From positions 1 through 10,970 of the forward strand of contig JAEZZG010000062.1 of the NCBI GenBank assembly GCA_023442485.1: a stretch of 10,970 nt of DNA, written 5' to 3'. How positions within the stretch are numbered: the stretch's first letter is position 1; each line of letters starts with the position of its first letter. Below are positions 1-6,514 of the stretch, piece by piece. The notes below the pieces were generated by a model. It saw nothing but the letters and a program-made list of their open reading frames with translations. It made no database searches and was not told the DNA's origin. This stretch comes from Actinomycetes bacterium. Its GTDB lineage: Bacteria > Actinomycetota > Actinomycetes > Propionibacteriales > Propionibacteriaceae. The position numbers and the translations under genes are program-made.

Positions 1-2
1 CC

Positions 3-662
3 CATGTGTTGATTGCCGACGACAATTCTCCCGATGGAACCGGCGACATCGCCGACACCCTCGCTGCTAGTGACGATCACGTTCACGTCATGCACCGTCG
101 CGGCAAGGAAGGATTGGCGGCGGCCTACATCGCAGGCTTCAAGTGGGGTCTCGACGAAGGTTATGACGTCTTGGTTGAACACGACGCCGACGGGTCACAC
201 CAGCCCGAGGAACTCTTCCTCCTCCTAGAAGCTCTCGAAGACGCGGACATGGTTAAGGGCTCGCGCTATGTGCCTGGTGGCTCTGTGGTGAATTGGCCAA
301 AGTCTCGCGAAATTCTTTCGCGTGGCGGCAACCTGTGGGTTCGGTTCTGGCTAGGCCTTTCCATCAAGGACGCCACCGGCGGCTACAACGCCTTCCGTGC
401 CTCAACCTTGCGCACCATCGATCTTGATCAGGTGCAGGCTGCTGGTTACGCCTTCCAGGTCGATATGACGTGGCGGGTCCTCCAGCATGGCCTCAAAGTC
501 AAAGAGGTTCCGATCACCTTCGTCGAGCGCGAGATCGGTGACTCAAAGATGAGTAAGAACATCATCATCGAAGCGATGATGTTGGTGGCAAAGTGGGGGA
601 TCAGCTATCGGATCTCCACGCTGAAATCGGCTCTGCGTAAAATCGTCAAGAGCTTCCGGTAG
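3..662 (+). CDS. ppm1: Polyprenol-phosphate mannose synthase (GT2 family), 5' partial
   Basis: This enzyme transfers mannose from GDP-mannose to a polyprenyl phosphate on the cytoplasmic face of the membrane. The product is the lipid-linked mannose donor used for glycolipids and protein mannosylation in actinobacteria. The reading frame is already open at base 3 (His, then a GTG read as Val), so the real start lies left of the window and about 219 residues are visible. The first visible motif is the nucleotide-binding DDNSPDGT (from base 18). Next come the metal-binding DAD within EHDADGSHQPEEL, then KGSRYVPGG and DATGGYNAFR, all typical of dolichol-phosphate-mannose synthases. The C-terminus is short and basic with no membrane segments, so this is a catalytic domain without the fused acyltransferase of mycobacterial Ppm1, unless that lies upstream. 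In M. tuberculosis and Streptomyces ppm1 also lies close to fxsA and rbpA, which supports the call. Confidence 0.93.
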   Translation, partial: HVLIADDNSPDGTGDIADTLAASDDHVHVMHRRGKEGLAAAYIAGFKWGLDEGYDVLVEHDADGSHQPEELFLLLEALEDADMVKGSRYVPGGSVVNWPKSREILSRGGNLWVRFWLGLSIKDATGGYNAFRASTLRTIDLDQVQAAGYAFQVDMTWRVLQHGLKVKEVPITFVEREIGDSKMSKNIIIEAMMLVAKWGISYRISTLKSALRKIVKSFR

Positions 663-714
663 TCGTTGCCGTGTTTGATGCCGGCGTCGCTGGGTGAAGG
701 AGAGAGGGCTCTTT

Positions 715-1281
715 GTGTGGTTTCAGGTTGTCACTGAACTTTTTAAGCGTGGTGTAGCTCGCTACCTGACCCCAGCACGCAAGACGGCTTTGATTTGTGT
801 CCTCGCTGTCTGGATCGGTGCAGAGGCCACGGTCATGATCATGATTGGTCGATCCGCAGGCTATGTCTGGGTAATCTTACTGATTCTTGCTGGATTGATT
901 ATTGGGCCGGGCCTGATTCCGGCACAGATCGCCTCGGTGCTTCGTGGTGCAGCCCAGTCGCGACAAGCTCCAGGTAAGCTCAGAGGTTCGCATGACTCCG
1001 TTCTTGGACGATGGGCTACGCCAGATTCTACTGTGCTGCGCGAGTGTGCTGTCGCCTTAGTTGCCGGCATCTTGGTGATGATCCCCGGGGTTATTTCCTT
1101 GGTTGTCGGGCTGGTGTTATCGCTCACCCCGGTGCGCAGGGGAGTGGCGCGGATTGTCGGGCGAAGGTCAGGCCGTCGTCAAGGTTCACACTCACAGGTG
1201 TCTGCACCGAACTATCCGGATGTGGTGGAGACCACTGCCACCGATGTCACCCCGGGTCAGCTCGGTAGTGATTTTCGCTAG
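715..1281 (+). CDS. fxsA: FxsA family membrane protein
   Basis: A small membrane protein of the FxsA family. In E. coli FxsA overproduction relieves F-plasmid exclusion of phage T7; the normal role in actinobacteria is unknown. The protein has 188 residues. Hydrophobic segments are visible at about residues 25-45, 50-70 and 112-138; the last contains a Pro-Gly pair and ends in LTPVRR, which matches the family's C-terminal core. An extra polar tail of about 45 residues follows, Arg-rich first and then Ser/Thr-rich. I chose GTG at 715 because a purine-rich AAGGAGAG (697-704) precedes it. The in-frame GTG at 694 would read through this ribosome site and has none of its own. It lies 52 bases after the ppm1 stop on the same strand and is probably cotranscribed with it. 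Family identity is good; function is not assigned. Confidence 0.82.
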   Translation: MWFQVVTELFKRGVARYLTPARKTALICVLAVWIGAEATVMIMIGRSAGYVWVILLILAGLIIGPGLIPAQIASVLRGAAQSRQAPGKLRGSHDSVLGRWATPDSTVLRECAVALVAGILVMIPGVISLVVGLVLSLTPVRRGVARIVGRRSGRRQGSHSQVSAPNYPDVVETTATDVTPGQLGSDFR

Positions 1282-1342
1282 GCCCTTGACGATTGGAGCA
1301 TGGCTCGACGAGGAGGGGAGTCGTCACGGCTCTAAAATGACG

Positions 1343-1367
1343 AAGTGGCACGTTTGGTGTGCCACTT
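1343..1367. terminator. Hairpin between convergent fxsA and rbpA, probably bidirectional terminator
   Basis: A perfect 9-bp stem (AAGTGGCAC at 1343-1351, GTGCCACTT at 1359-1367) encloses a 7-base loop in the gap between two converging genes. On the minus strand the stem is followed a few bases later by ATTTT. On the plus strand only a weak T-rich stretch (GGGTTTCTT) follows. It would mainly stop rbpA transcripts and possibly fxsA transcripts too. Confidence 0.6.
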
Positions 1368-1401
1368 GTGGTGAGGGTTTCTTATCGAGGATGAGCCCAG
1401 A

Positions 1402-1743
1402 TCAGTAGTCGAAACGGTTTTCTCGAATCTGGGACAGCCGCTCTTTGAAAACCATCTCCAGGTCTTCCATGGATCGGCGCTCCAGCAGCATATCCCAGTG
1501 GGTGCGCTTATGTTTGGTCTCTTTTTCTTCGGGAAGAACACCATCAGAACGTTTAGCCACCGAGCCACACCGAGGACATTCCCACTCTCTAGGTAGCTCC
1601 GCCTCAATCGAGAACGTCAGATCGAAGTGGTGATGATTCGAGCAGTCGAACCCGATCGTCTGCCGAGCAGCGAATTCAATGCCTTCTTCGTCTTCAAAAC
1701 TCTTCGAGCCCAGGCCCATTCCTCTTAGCGCACGATCAGCCAA
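1402..1743 (-). CDS. rbpA: RNA polymerase-binding protein RbpA
   Basis: RbpA is an actinobacterial transcription factor that binds the principal sigma factor and RNA polymerase, stabilises the open complex and lowers rifampicin sensitivity. The 113-residue length fits the family (Mtb RbpA is 111). Visible parts in order are the N-terminal tail MADRALRG, a core domain, a basic linker (about residues 74-80) and the sigma-interacting domain with the family signature RTHWDMLLERRS (80-91). Cys34, His38, Cys56 and Cys59 are all present, matching the zinc ligands described for Streptomyces RbpA; the mycobacterial protein lacks this set. The start codon is TTG at 1743-1741. The choice is supported by the conserved MADR start and by a GAGGAG ribosome site six bases upstream. 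It lies 160 bases downstream of the GDPD gene on the same strand but appears to have its own promoter. Confidence 0.97.
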   Translation of the reverse strand: MADRALRGMGLGSKSFEDEEGIEFAARQTIGFDCSNHHHFDLTFSIEAELPREWECPRCGSVAKRSDGVLPEEKETKHKRTHWDMLLERRSMEDLEMVFKERLSQIRENRFDY

Positions 1744-1768
1744 GATCGACTCCTCTTTCCCGATCAGG

Positions 1769-1836
1769 ACGATGTGGTTCTTGGAACCTATACCACTCCC
1801 GCGTTAACAGTCTATTGATTTCTACAACCACATCGT
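1769..1836. repeat. 11-bp perfect inverted repeat in the rbpA upstream region
   Basis: ACGATGTGGTT at 1769-1779 is the exact reverse complement of AACCACATCGT at 1826-1836, with 46 bases between the arms. The right arm covers the GTT of the candidate SigR-type promoter; the left arm lies in the predicted untranslated leader. A transcript starting near 1818 would not contain the right arm. If functional, the repeat more likely acts as DNA, for instance as two operator half-sites, unless an upstream transcript reads through. Confidence 0.5.
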
Positions 1837-1851
1837 TACTGTGATTGTTCC
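1826..1851 (-). promoter_or_regulatory. Candidate SigR/SigH-type promoter of rbpA
   Basis: Reading the minus strand, GGAAC (1851-1847) is followed after exactly 18 bases by GTT (1828-1826). This matches the GGAAT/C-N18-GTT consensus of the thiol-oxidative-stress sigma factors SigR (Streptomyces) and SigH (mycobacteria). Transcription would start near 1817-1820 and leave a leader of about 75 bases before the TTG start. Streptomyces rbpA is a known SigR target, so both position and motif fit. The motif was found by eye and no start site has been mapped. Confidence 0.6.
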
Positions 1852-1903
1852 AGGTGGTCAAAAGAGATGACCGCTTCGCACAAATGTCGCGATCTGGCAA
1901 GGC

Positions 1904-2692
1904 CTAGGCCTGCCTCAGCTCAGCGACGACCTCATTCAGCAGTGACAAATCGTCTGAGATGATACCGTCAACCCCCATCCGTAACAGTCTTTCCATGCTG
2001 GGTCGATCATTGACGGTCCAGACGTGAATTGCGCGGTGATTCTGGTGAGCAGCCGCCAACAGCGCCGGAGTGACCACCTTGAATCGTGTCTTACCGATAG
2101 TGATGTTTTCGGGCATCTGCAAGGCCATTGCCGGTGTTTCCCAGACGCGTGGGTTGTGCGGCATCATCACGGCACGCACAATTTCTCTCCGCGACATCGA
2201 CGTCGGCACCTGGCCTTGAGATACAGACCGGAATCGGCTGAGTCGACGATGAGAGAAAGAGGCGACACACACCCTGTCTTGGGCGCAGTGATGACGTAAG
2301 GTACGAGCCAGCAGGTCGACCGCACCCATCGATTTGATGTCGATGTTGATGCGCACGTCCTTGAATGTGTCGAGCACTTCGTCGAGGGTCGGGATCGGAT
2401 CGATCCCGCCAATCCTTGCTTTCCGAATCTGAGAGAGGGGGAGCTTGGCGATCATGCCTGTGCGATCCGTGACCCTATCTAGTGCGCTGTCATGGAAGGC
2501 GACGAGTCTGCCGTCAGCGGTGGCGTGGACGTCAGTCTCGAGATAGTCATAGCCGGCTTCCACGGCACGCATGAAGGCAAACATCGAGTTCTCACGCACG
2601 GCATCACGGCGATCCACGAAACCGCCGCGATGGGCGATCTTAGCGAAACCTTCGAGTAATCGTAACCGGTTAGGGGAGAAGGGATTCTTCAT
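1904..2692 (-). CDS. Glycerophosphodiester phosphodiesterase family protein
   Basis: The GDPD family hydrolyses glycerophosphodiesters, freed from phospholipid head groups, to glycerol-3-phosphate and an alcohol. The 262-residue protein shows the hallmark residues in order: HRGG at 21-24 (catalytic His21 and Arg22), REN at 33-35, LETDVHATADG at 51-61 carrying the metal ligands Glu52 and Asp54, then the second catalytic His in FHD (66-68). The C-terminal part contains VWTVND and GVDGIISDD, both typical. There is no signal peptide, so it should act in the cytoplasm. The ATG at 2692-2690 overlaps the stop of the upstream HTH-MurA gene (ATGA), and a GGAGG lies ten bases before it, so translation is probably coupled. 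Substrate is unknown. A GDPD near rbpA also occurs in Streptomyces, as far as I recall. Confidence 0.93.
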   Translation of the reverse strand: MKNPFSPNRLRLLEGFAKIAHRGGFVDRRDAVRENSMFAFMRAVEAGYDYLETDVHATADGRLVAFHDSALDRVTDRTGMIAKLPLSQIRKARIGGIDPIPTLDEVLDTFKDVRINIDIKSMGAVDLLARTLRHHCAQDRVCVASFSHRRLSRFRSVSQGQVPTSMSRREIVRAVMMPHNPRVWETPAMALQMPENITIGKTRFKVVTPALLAAAHQNHRAIHVWTVNDRPSMERLLRMGVDGIISDDLSLLNEVVAELRQA

Positions 2693-4242
2693 CGAGAGAA
2701 TGCCTCCACTTTGGCACCCAAGGAGGTCAGCCTGGTGGGCAGATCCTCGTATCCACGATTGATCACATAAACGTCACGCAGCACCGACTCTCCCTTTGCG
2801 GCGAGCATCGCCAACATCACGCACACTGCGGGACGCAAGGCGGGAGGACATACGAGATCACGGCCCCTCCAGCCGGACGGGCCACGCACGATCAGCCGGT
2901 GCGGGTCAAGTAACTGCACATCCGCCCCGAGTTTGCTCAACTCTAGGAGGTGAATCGCACGATTCTCATAGACCCAGTCGTGGATCATGGTCTCGCCGTC
3001 CGCCGTGGCAGCGATCACTGCGAAGAAGGGCAGGTTGTCGATATTGAGGCCCGGGAAAGGCATGGGGTGAATCTTGTCGGTCGGGGCAACCAGTTGGGAA
3101 GGAATCACCTTGATATCGACTAGCCGAGTGAAGCCGTTGTCAGCGGGGTATTCCTCGGAAAGTTCGTAGCGTTGGCCCATCGCTTCAAGGACGGACAATT
3201 CGATCTCTAGGAACTCGATCGGGCATCTGGTCACGGTCAATTCAGAGTGGGTGACGATGGCAGCCGTCAGCAGACTCATCGCTTCGATCGGGTCTTCGGA
3301 AATCTGATAGCTGACATCAGCGTTGATTTCTTCTCGGCCCTTGACCGTCAAGGTCGTAGTACCCACACCGGAGACTTCTACACCAGCCAACTGTAAGAAC
3401 ACGCACAGATCTTGAACCATATAGTTCGATGAGGCGTTGCGGATGACCGTCGTCCCCGGGGTCAAGGCGGCCGCCATCAGGGCATTCTCGGTGACGGTAT
3501 CGCCGCGCTCGGTCAAGGTCAGCCGCCGCATCGAGTCAGCGCCTGGATTCGACGACATCACCTGGGCCCGGTAGAGACCGTCATGGGCCTCGACGCTCAA
3601 ACCGAAATGGCGCAAGGCTTGAAGGTGTGGCTCGACTGTGCGTGCACCCAGGTTGCAACCACCGGCATAGGGCAGGGAGAAGGAATCTGATTCATGCAGC
3701 AGCGGACCGAGGAACATGATGATGGAGCGGGTGCGCTTAGCGGCGACGCGATCCATGTCTTCGAGTTTGAGATTGAGGGGACGACGAATCACCAGGTCTT
3801 GACGATCCGATGACCACACACACGAGACCCCGATTGAGGTGAGAACCTCGATTAGACGGTTGACTTCTTCGATCTGGGCGATGCCACGCAAGGTCGTGGT
3901 GCCTCGATTGAGTAAGGACGCGCACAGCAGGGCAACTGCCGCATTCTTGGAGCTGCGGCAAGCGATCGACCCCGATAATTGCCGTCCCCCCTCGATCCGA
4001 AAGTTGAGGGTGGAAGCTTTGCCTGGGGTAATCAGCGGGCTTTCCAAGGCGGAGGCAATCCGGTCAATCATGTCCAGGGACAGATTCTGCTGTCCCGATT
4101 CGATTCGGTGGATCGCTGACTGGCTCGTACCCAAGAGTTCAGCTAGTTGCTGCTGGGTGAGGCCACGCTGTTTCCGGGCATCTCGGATCAGACGCCCAAC
4201 GTTCGCGGCAGTAGAAACACTCACCCTACGAGAATAACTCAT
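2689..4242 (-). CDS. murA: UDP-N-acetylglucosamine 1-carboxyvinyltransferase (MurA family) with N-terminal HTH domain
   Basis: The protein has 517 residues. MurA adds enolpyruvate from PEP to UDP-GlcNAc, the first committed step of peptidoglycan synthesis; ordinary MurA has about 420 residues. The excess here is an XRE/Cro-type helix-turn-helix at about residues 14-66 (RGLTQQQLAELLGTSQSAIHRIESG). The enolpyruvyl transferase domain follows from about 80. Active-site residues look intact: Lys99-Asn100 (E. coli K22/N23), Cys196 in the GGC loop (C115, the fosfomycin target), Asp402, exactly 24 residues before ENR as D305 is in E. coli, plus Arg470 and Arg496 (R371/R397 equivalents). An active enzyme is therefore plausible, but this HTH-fused type may be a second paralogue rather than the essential MurA. 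The ATG at 4242 has no clear ribosome site and may be leaderless. It forms an operon with the GDPD gene and is divergent from lpd. Confidence 0.88.
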   Translation of the reverse strand: MSYSRRVSVSTAANVGRLIRDARKQRGLTQQQLAELLGTSQSAIHRIESGQQNLSLDMIDRIASALESPLITPGKASTLNFRIEGGRQLSGSIACRSSKNAAVALLCASLLNRGTTTLRGIAQIEEVNRLIEVLTSIGVSCVWSSDRQDLVIRRPLNLKLEDMDRVAAKRTRSIIMFLGPLLHESDSFSLPYAGGCNLGARTVEPHLQALRHFGLSVEAHDGLYRAQVMSSNPGADSMRRLTLTERGDTVTENALMAAALTPGTTVIRNASSNYMVQDLCVFLQLAGVEVSGVGTTTLTVKGREEINADVSYQISEDPIEAMSLLTAAIVTHSELTVTRCPIEFLEIELSVLEAMGQRYELSEEYPADNGFTRLVDIKVIPSQLVAPTDKIHPMPFPGLNIDNLPFFAVIAATADGETMIHDWVYENRAIHLLELSKLGADVQLLDPHRLIVRGPSGWRGRDLVCPPALRPAVCVMLAMLAAKGESVLRDVYVINRGYEDLPTRLTSLGAKVEAFSR

Positions 4243-4256
4243 ATTTGAGATAGTTA
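4235..4256. promoter_or_regulatory. Palindromic elements over the HTH-MurA start, possible operator
   Basis: Two short inverted pairs overlap the start codon of the HTH-MurA gene: TAACT (4235-4239) with AGTTA (4252-4256), and CTCA (4238-4241) with TGAG (4246-4249). Their centres differ by two bases, so they are not one perfect palindrome. They lie within the short divergent region and could be bound by the HTH domain of the gene's own product. This is inference from position only. Confidence 0.25.
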
Positions 4257-4289
4257 GAGGTTGTTGCTGGGTTCACAGCATTTTGTGGG

Positions 4290-4295
4290 TAGATT
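4290..4295 (+). promoter_or_regulatory. Candidate -10 element of lpd, leaderless transcript
   Basis: TAGATT fits the TANNNT actinobacterial -10 pattern. It ends seven bases before the lpd ATG at 4303, so transcription would begin at or within a base of the start codon. There is no ribosome site upstream of the ATG, as expected for a leaderless mRNA. No convincing -35 hexamer stands at the usual distance; TTCACA at 4272-4277 is too close. Confidence 0.45.
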
Positions 4296-4302
4296 TGGCT
4301 CT

Positions 4303-5706
4303 ATGAGTGCAAAATTCGATGTCGTTGTCCTGGGCGCTGGCCCTGGTGGTTATGTAGCCGCCATCCGTGCTGCCCAACTTGGCCAGAAGGTCGCCATCAT
4401 TGAGAAGGAGTACTGGGGTGGTGTGTGCCTGAATGTGGGCTGTATCCCCACCAAGGCCTTACTGCGTAATGCTGAACTGGCCCATATCGTCACTGCCGAA
4501 GCGGAAACCTATGGGATCAGCGGAGATATCTCGGTCGATTTCGGCAAGGCCTTCACCAGGTCTCGTCAGGTCAGCGATCGAATGACCAAGGGTATCCACT
4601 TCTTGATGAAGAAGAATAAGATCACCGAGTTCTCCGGCTGGGGAACCTTCAAGGATGCGTCAACTATTGTCGTCACGAAGGACGATGGTTCCAGCGAAGA
4701 ACTCACCTTTGACAACTGCATCATTGCTGTGGGCGCAACCGCCAAACTCTTGCCCGGCTCGAAGCTGTCTGAGAATGTGCTTTCTTTCAAGGAACAGATT
4801 CTCTCCGACACCTTGCCCAAGTCGATCATCATCGGTGGTACGGGGGCTATCGGCACAGAATTCGCTTATGTCCTAGCCGCATACGGCGTCGATGTCACCA
4901 TGGTCGAGTACCTCGATCGTATGGTCCCGACGGAAGACAAGGACATCTCAGCTGAGCTACTCAAGCAATATAAGAAGCTCGGCATCAAGGTGATGACGTC
5001 AACCAAGGTCGAATCTATTGAAGATACCGGCACTGGGGTTCGCGTCACGGTAAGCCCTGCACAAGGTGGCGAGTCTCAAGTTCTCGAAGCCGACAAGATG
5101 CTCCAGGCCATGGGCTTCGCTCCGCGCGTGGAAGGATACGGCCTAGAAAATACTGGCGTGGAGCTGACCGAGCGCGGCGCCATCGCCATTGACGACTTCT
5201 GCCGCACCAACGTCAAGGGGATTTACGCCATTGGTGACTGCACTGCCAAGATGATGCTGGCCCATACCGCAGAAGCCCAGGGCAAGGTTGCCGCCGAGAC
5301 GATCGCCGGGGTTGAGACCATGCCCGTCAACTACGCCATGATCCCGCGTGCAACCTATTCGCAACCGCAGATCGCTTCCTTTGGTTACTCCGAGGCCCAG
5401 GCGAAAGAGAAGGGTCACGAGGTCAAGGTTTCCACCTTCCCCTTCGCCGCCAACGGCAAGGCATGGGGTCTAGGTGAAGGCGTCGGTTTCGTGAAGCTGG
5501 TTGCCGATGCACAACACAATGAGTTGCTCGGCGCCTCCTTGATCGGTCCTGACGTCACCGAACTCCTTCCCGAGCTCACTTTGGCACAGCAGTGGGATCT
5601 GACCACCGAAGAGATCGCGCGTAACGTCCATGCCCACCCAACCTTGGGCGAGGCTTTGTGCGAGGTTGCCGAAGGGATCAACGAAGGACACATGATCAAC
5701 TTCTAG
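4303..5706 (+). CDS. lpdA: Dihydrolipoyl dehydrogenase (E3)
   Basis: This flavoprotein reoxidises the dihydrolipoyl groups of 2-oxoacid dehydrogenase complexes (and of the glycine cleavage system where present) with NAD+. It has 467 residues, close to mycobacterial Lpd (464), which it resembles over its whole length. The FAD-binding GAGPGG is at 11-16. The redox-active disulfide is Cys42/Cys47 in GGVCLNVGCIPTK. A second Rossmann motif, GGTGAIGTEF, binds NAD. The FAD motif IYAIGD follows, then the dimerisation domain with the catalytic pair His445 and Glu450 (HAHPTLGE) and the C-terminus GHMINF. ATG at 4303 is chosen because the protein then starts with the conserved MSAKFDVVVLGAG. The TTG at 4261 would add 14 unlike residues and erase the promoter. 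No E1 or E2 genes are nearby, so it probably serves several complexes. Confidence 0.97.
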   Translation: MSAKFDVVVLGAGPGGYVAAIRAAQLGQKVAIIEKEYWGGVCLNVGCIPTKALLRNAELAHIVTAEAETYGISGDISVDFGKAFTRSRQVSDRMTKGIHFLMKKNKITEFSGWGTFKDASTIVVTKDDGSSEELTFDNCIIAVGATAKLLPGSKLSENVLSFKEQILSDTLPKSIIIGGTGAIGTEFAYVLAAYGVDVTMVEYLDRMVPTEDKDISAELLKQYKKLGIKVMTSTKVESIEDTGTGVRVTVSPAQGGESQVLEADKMLQAMGFAPRVEGYGLENTGVELTERGAIAIDDFCRTNVKGIYAIGDCTAKMMLAHTAEAQGKVAAETIAGVETMPVNYAMIPRATYSQPQIASFGYSEAQAKEKGHEVKVSTFPFAANGKAWGLGEGVGFVKLVADAQHNELLGASLIGPDVTELLPELTLAQQWDLTTEEIARNVHAHPTLGEALCEVAEGINEGHMINF

Positions 5707-5718
5707 GTTGATCGTTGA

Positions 5719-5747
5719 GCCGACCAGGAATGACTTTCCTGGTCGGC
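5719..5747 (+). terminator. Rho-independent terminator after lpd
   Basis: A perfect 12-bp GC-rich stem (GCCGACCAGGAA at 5719-5730, TTCCTGGTCGGC at 5736-5747) with a 5-base loop starts 12 bases after the lpd stop and is followed by CTCTTTAT. The tail is modest, but stem and location are convincing. It isolates lpd from mtnN. Confidence 0.85.
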
Positions 5748-5816
5748 CTCTTTATGGCTCGGAGACGACACGGGCTCTCGTGACTGAATTAGGGATAGGC
5801 CAGAGAGGAAAGAGCA

Positions 5817-6509
5817 ATGCTAGCAATCATGGGGGCAATGGAGCAGGAAGTCGTTTCACTTCGTGCTCGGCTGTCTCGACGTGTTGACCAGATGGTGTTC
5901 GGTGTCGAAATTCATCGTGGTTGTCTCGACGGTGTGGACGTGTTGTTGTCCCGCTCTGGAATAGGCAAGGTCAATGCTGCCGCAGCAACCCTAGCCTTGT
6001 ACCAGTCTGGTGCTTCCTCGTTGATTTTCTCTGGGCTTGCCGGTGGGGTAGACCCTCAACTCAACCCCGGCGACATGGTGGTGGCCACTGAGCTCATCCA
6101 GCACGATTTCGATGTGACGATGGGTGTCGATCCCGGTCAGATCCCCGGGGAGCCCTTCTCGTGGTCTACCGATCCAGCAATCACCGATCGTCTCGAACTC
6201 GCAGCCCACCGGATTGACCCGAACCTGAAGGTCCTGCGTGGACGAATCGCGTCCGGGGATCAGTTCATTGCCTCTGCAGAAAAGTCGGCGTGGCTGTTCA
6301 ATACCATGGATTCGGTGGCGACGGAAATGGAAGGTGCCGCTGTGGCACAGATTGCCAGTCACCTCGGTCTCCCGTTCGGGGTGATTCGGACGATCTCGGA
6401 CAACGCCAACCACTGTGCTGATGTTGACTTCGATTCTTTCCTTCCCGTTGCCGCAGAAAGAGGGCTGCGTATCATGCTCGGCTACATCGGTCTTACCGTC
6501 TCTGGCTAG
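5817..6509 (+). CDS. mtnN: 5'-methylthioadenosine/S-adenosylhomocysteine nucleosidase
   Basis: The enzyme cleaves the glycosidic bond of methylthioadenosine and S-adenosylhomocysteine, releasing adenine. This removes inhibitors of SAM-dependent reactions and yields S-ribosylhomocysteine or methylthioribose. The 230 residues match the family (E. coli 232). Visible motifs are IMGAMEQEV (4-12) with the catalytic-site acid near residue 11, SGIGKVNAA (47-55), SGLAGGV (72-78), the ribose-binding EMEGAAVAQ (170-178) and ISDNA (193-197) with catalytic Asp195. All align with E. coli MtnN E12, E174 and D197. An AGGA at 5806-5809, seven bases before the ATG, supports the start. The gene stands alone behind the lpd terminator and converges on the fructosamine kinase gene with 5 bases between stop codons. 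No luxS is visible beside it. Confidence 0.95.
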   Translation: MLAIMGAMEQEVVSLRARLSRRVDQMVFGVEIHRGCLDGVDVLLSRSGIGKVNAAAATLALYQSGASSLIFSGLAGGVDPQLNPGDMVVATELIQHDFDVTMGVDPGQIPGEPFSWSTDPAITDRLELAAHRIDPNLKVLRGRIASGDQFIASAEKSAWLFNTMDSVATEMEGAAVAQIASHLGLPFGVIRTISDNANHCADVDFDSFLPVAAERGLRIMLGYIGLTVSG

Positions 6510-6514
6510 GGGCT

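Noticed and set aside
694..714. GTG at 694 as the fxsA start
   Set aside because: It has no ribosome site of its own and its codons overlap the purine-rich AAGGAGAG that serves the GTG at 715.
4261..4302. TTG start giving lpd 14 extra residues
   Set aside because: The added residues are unlike the family, and this stretch holds the -10-like TAGATT. Homologues begin close to the FAD-binding motif.
5991..6413. 140-codon minus-strand frame opposite mtnN
   Set aside because: It is antisense to conserved MtnN motifs, with no ribosome site or family resemblance.
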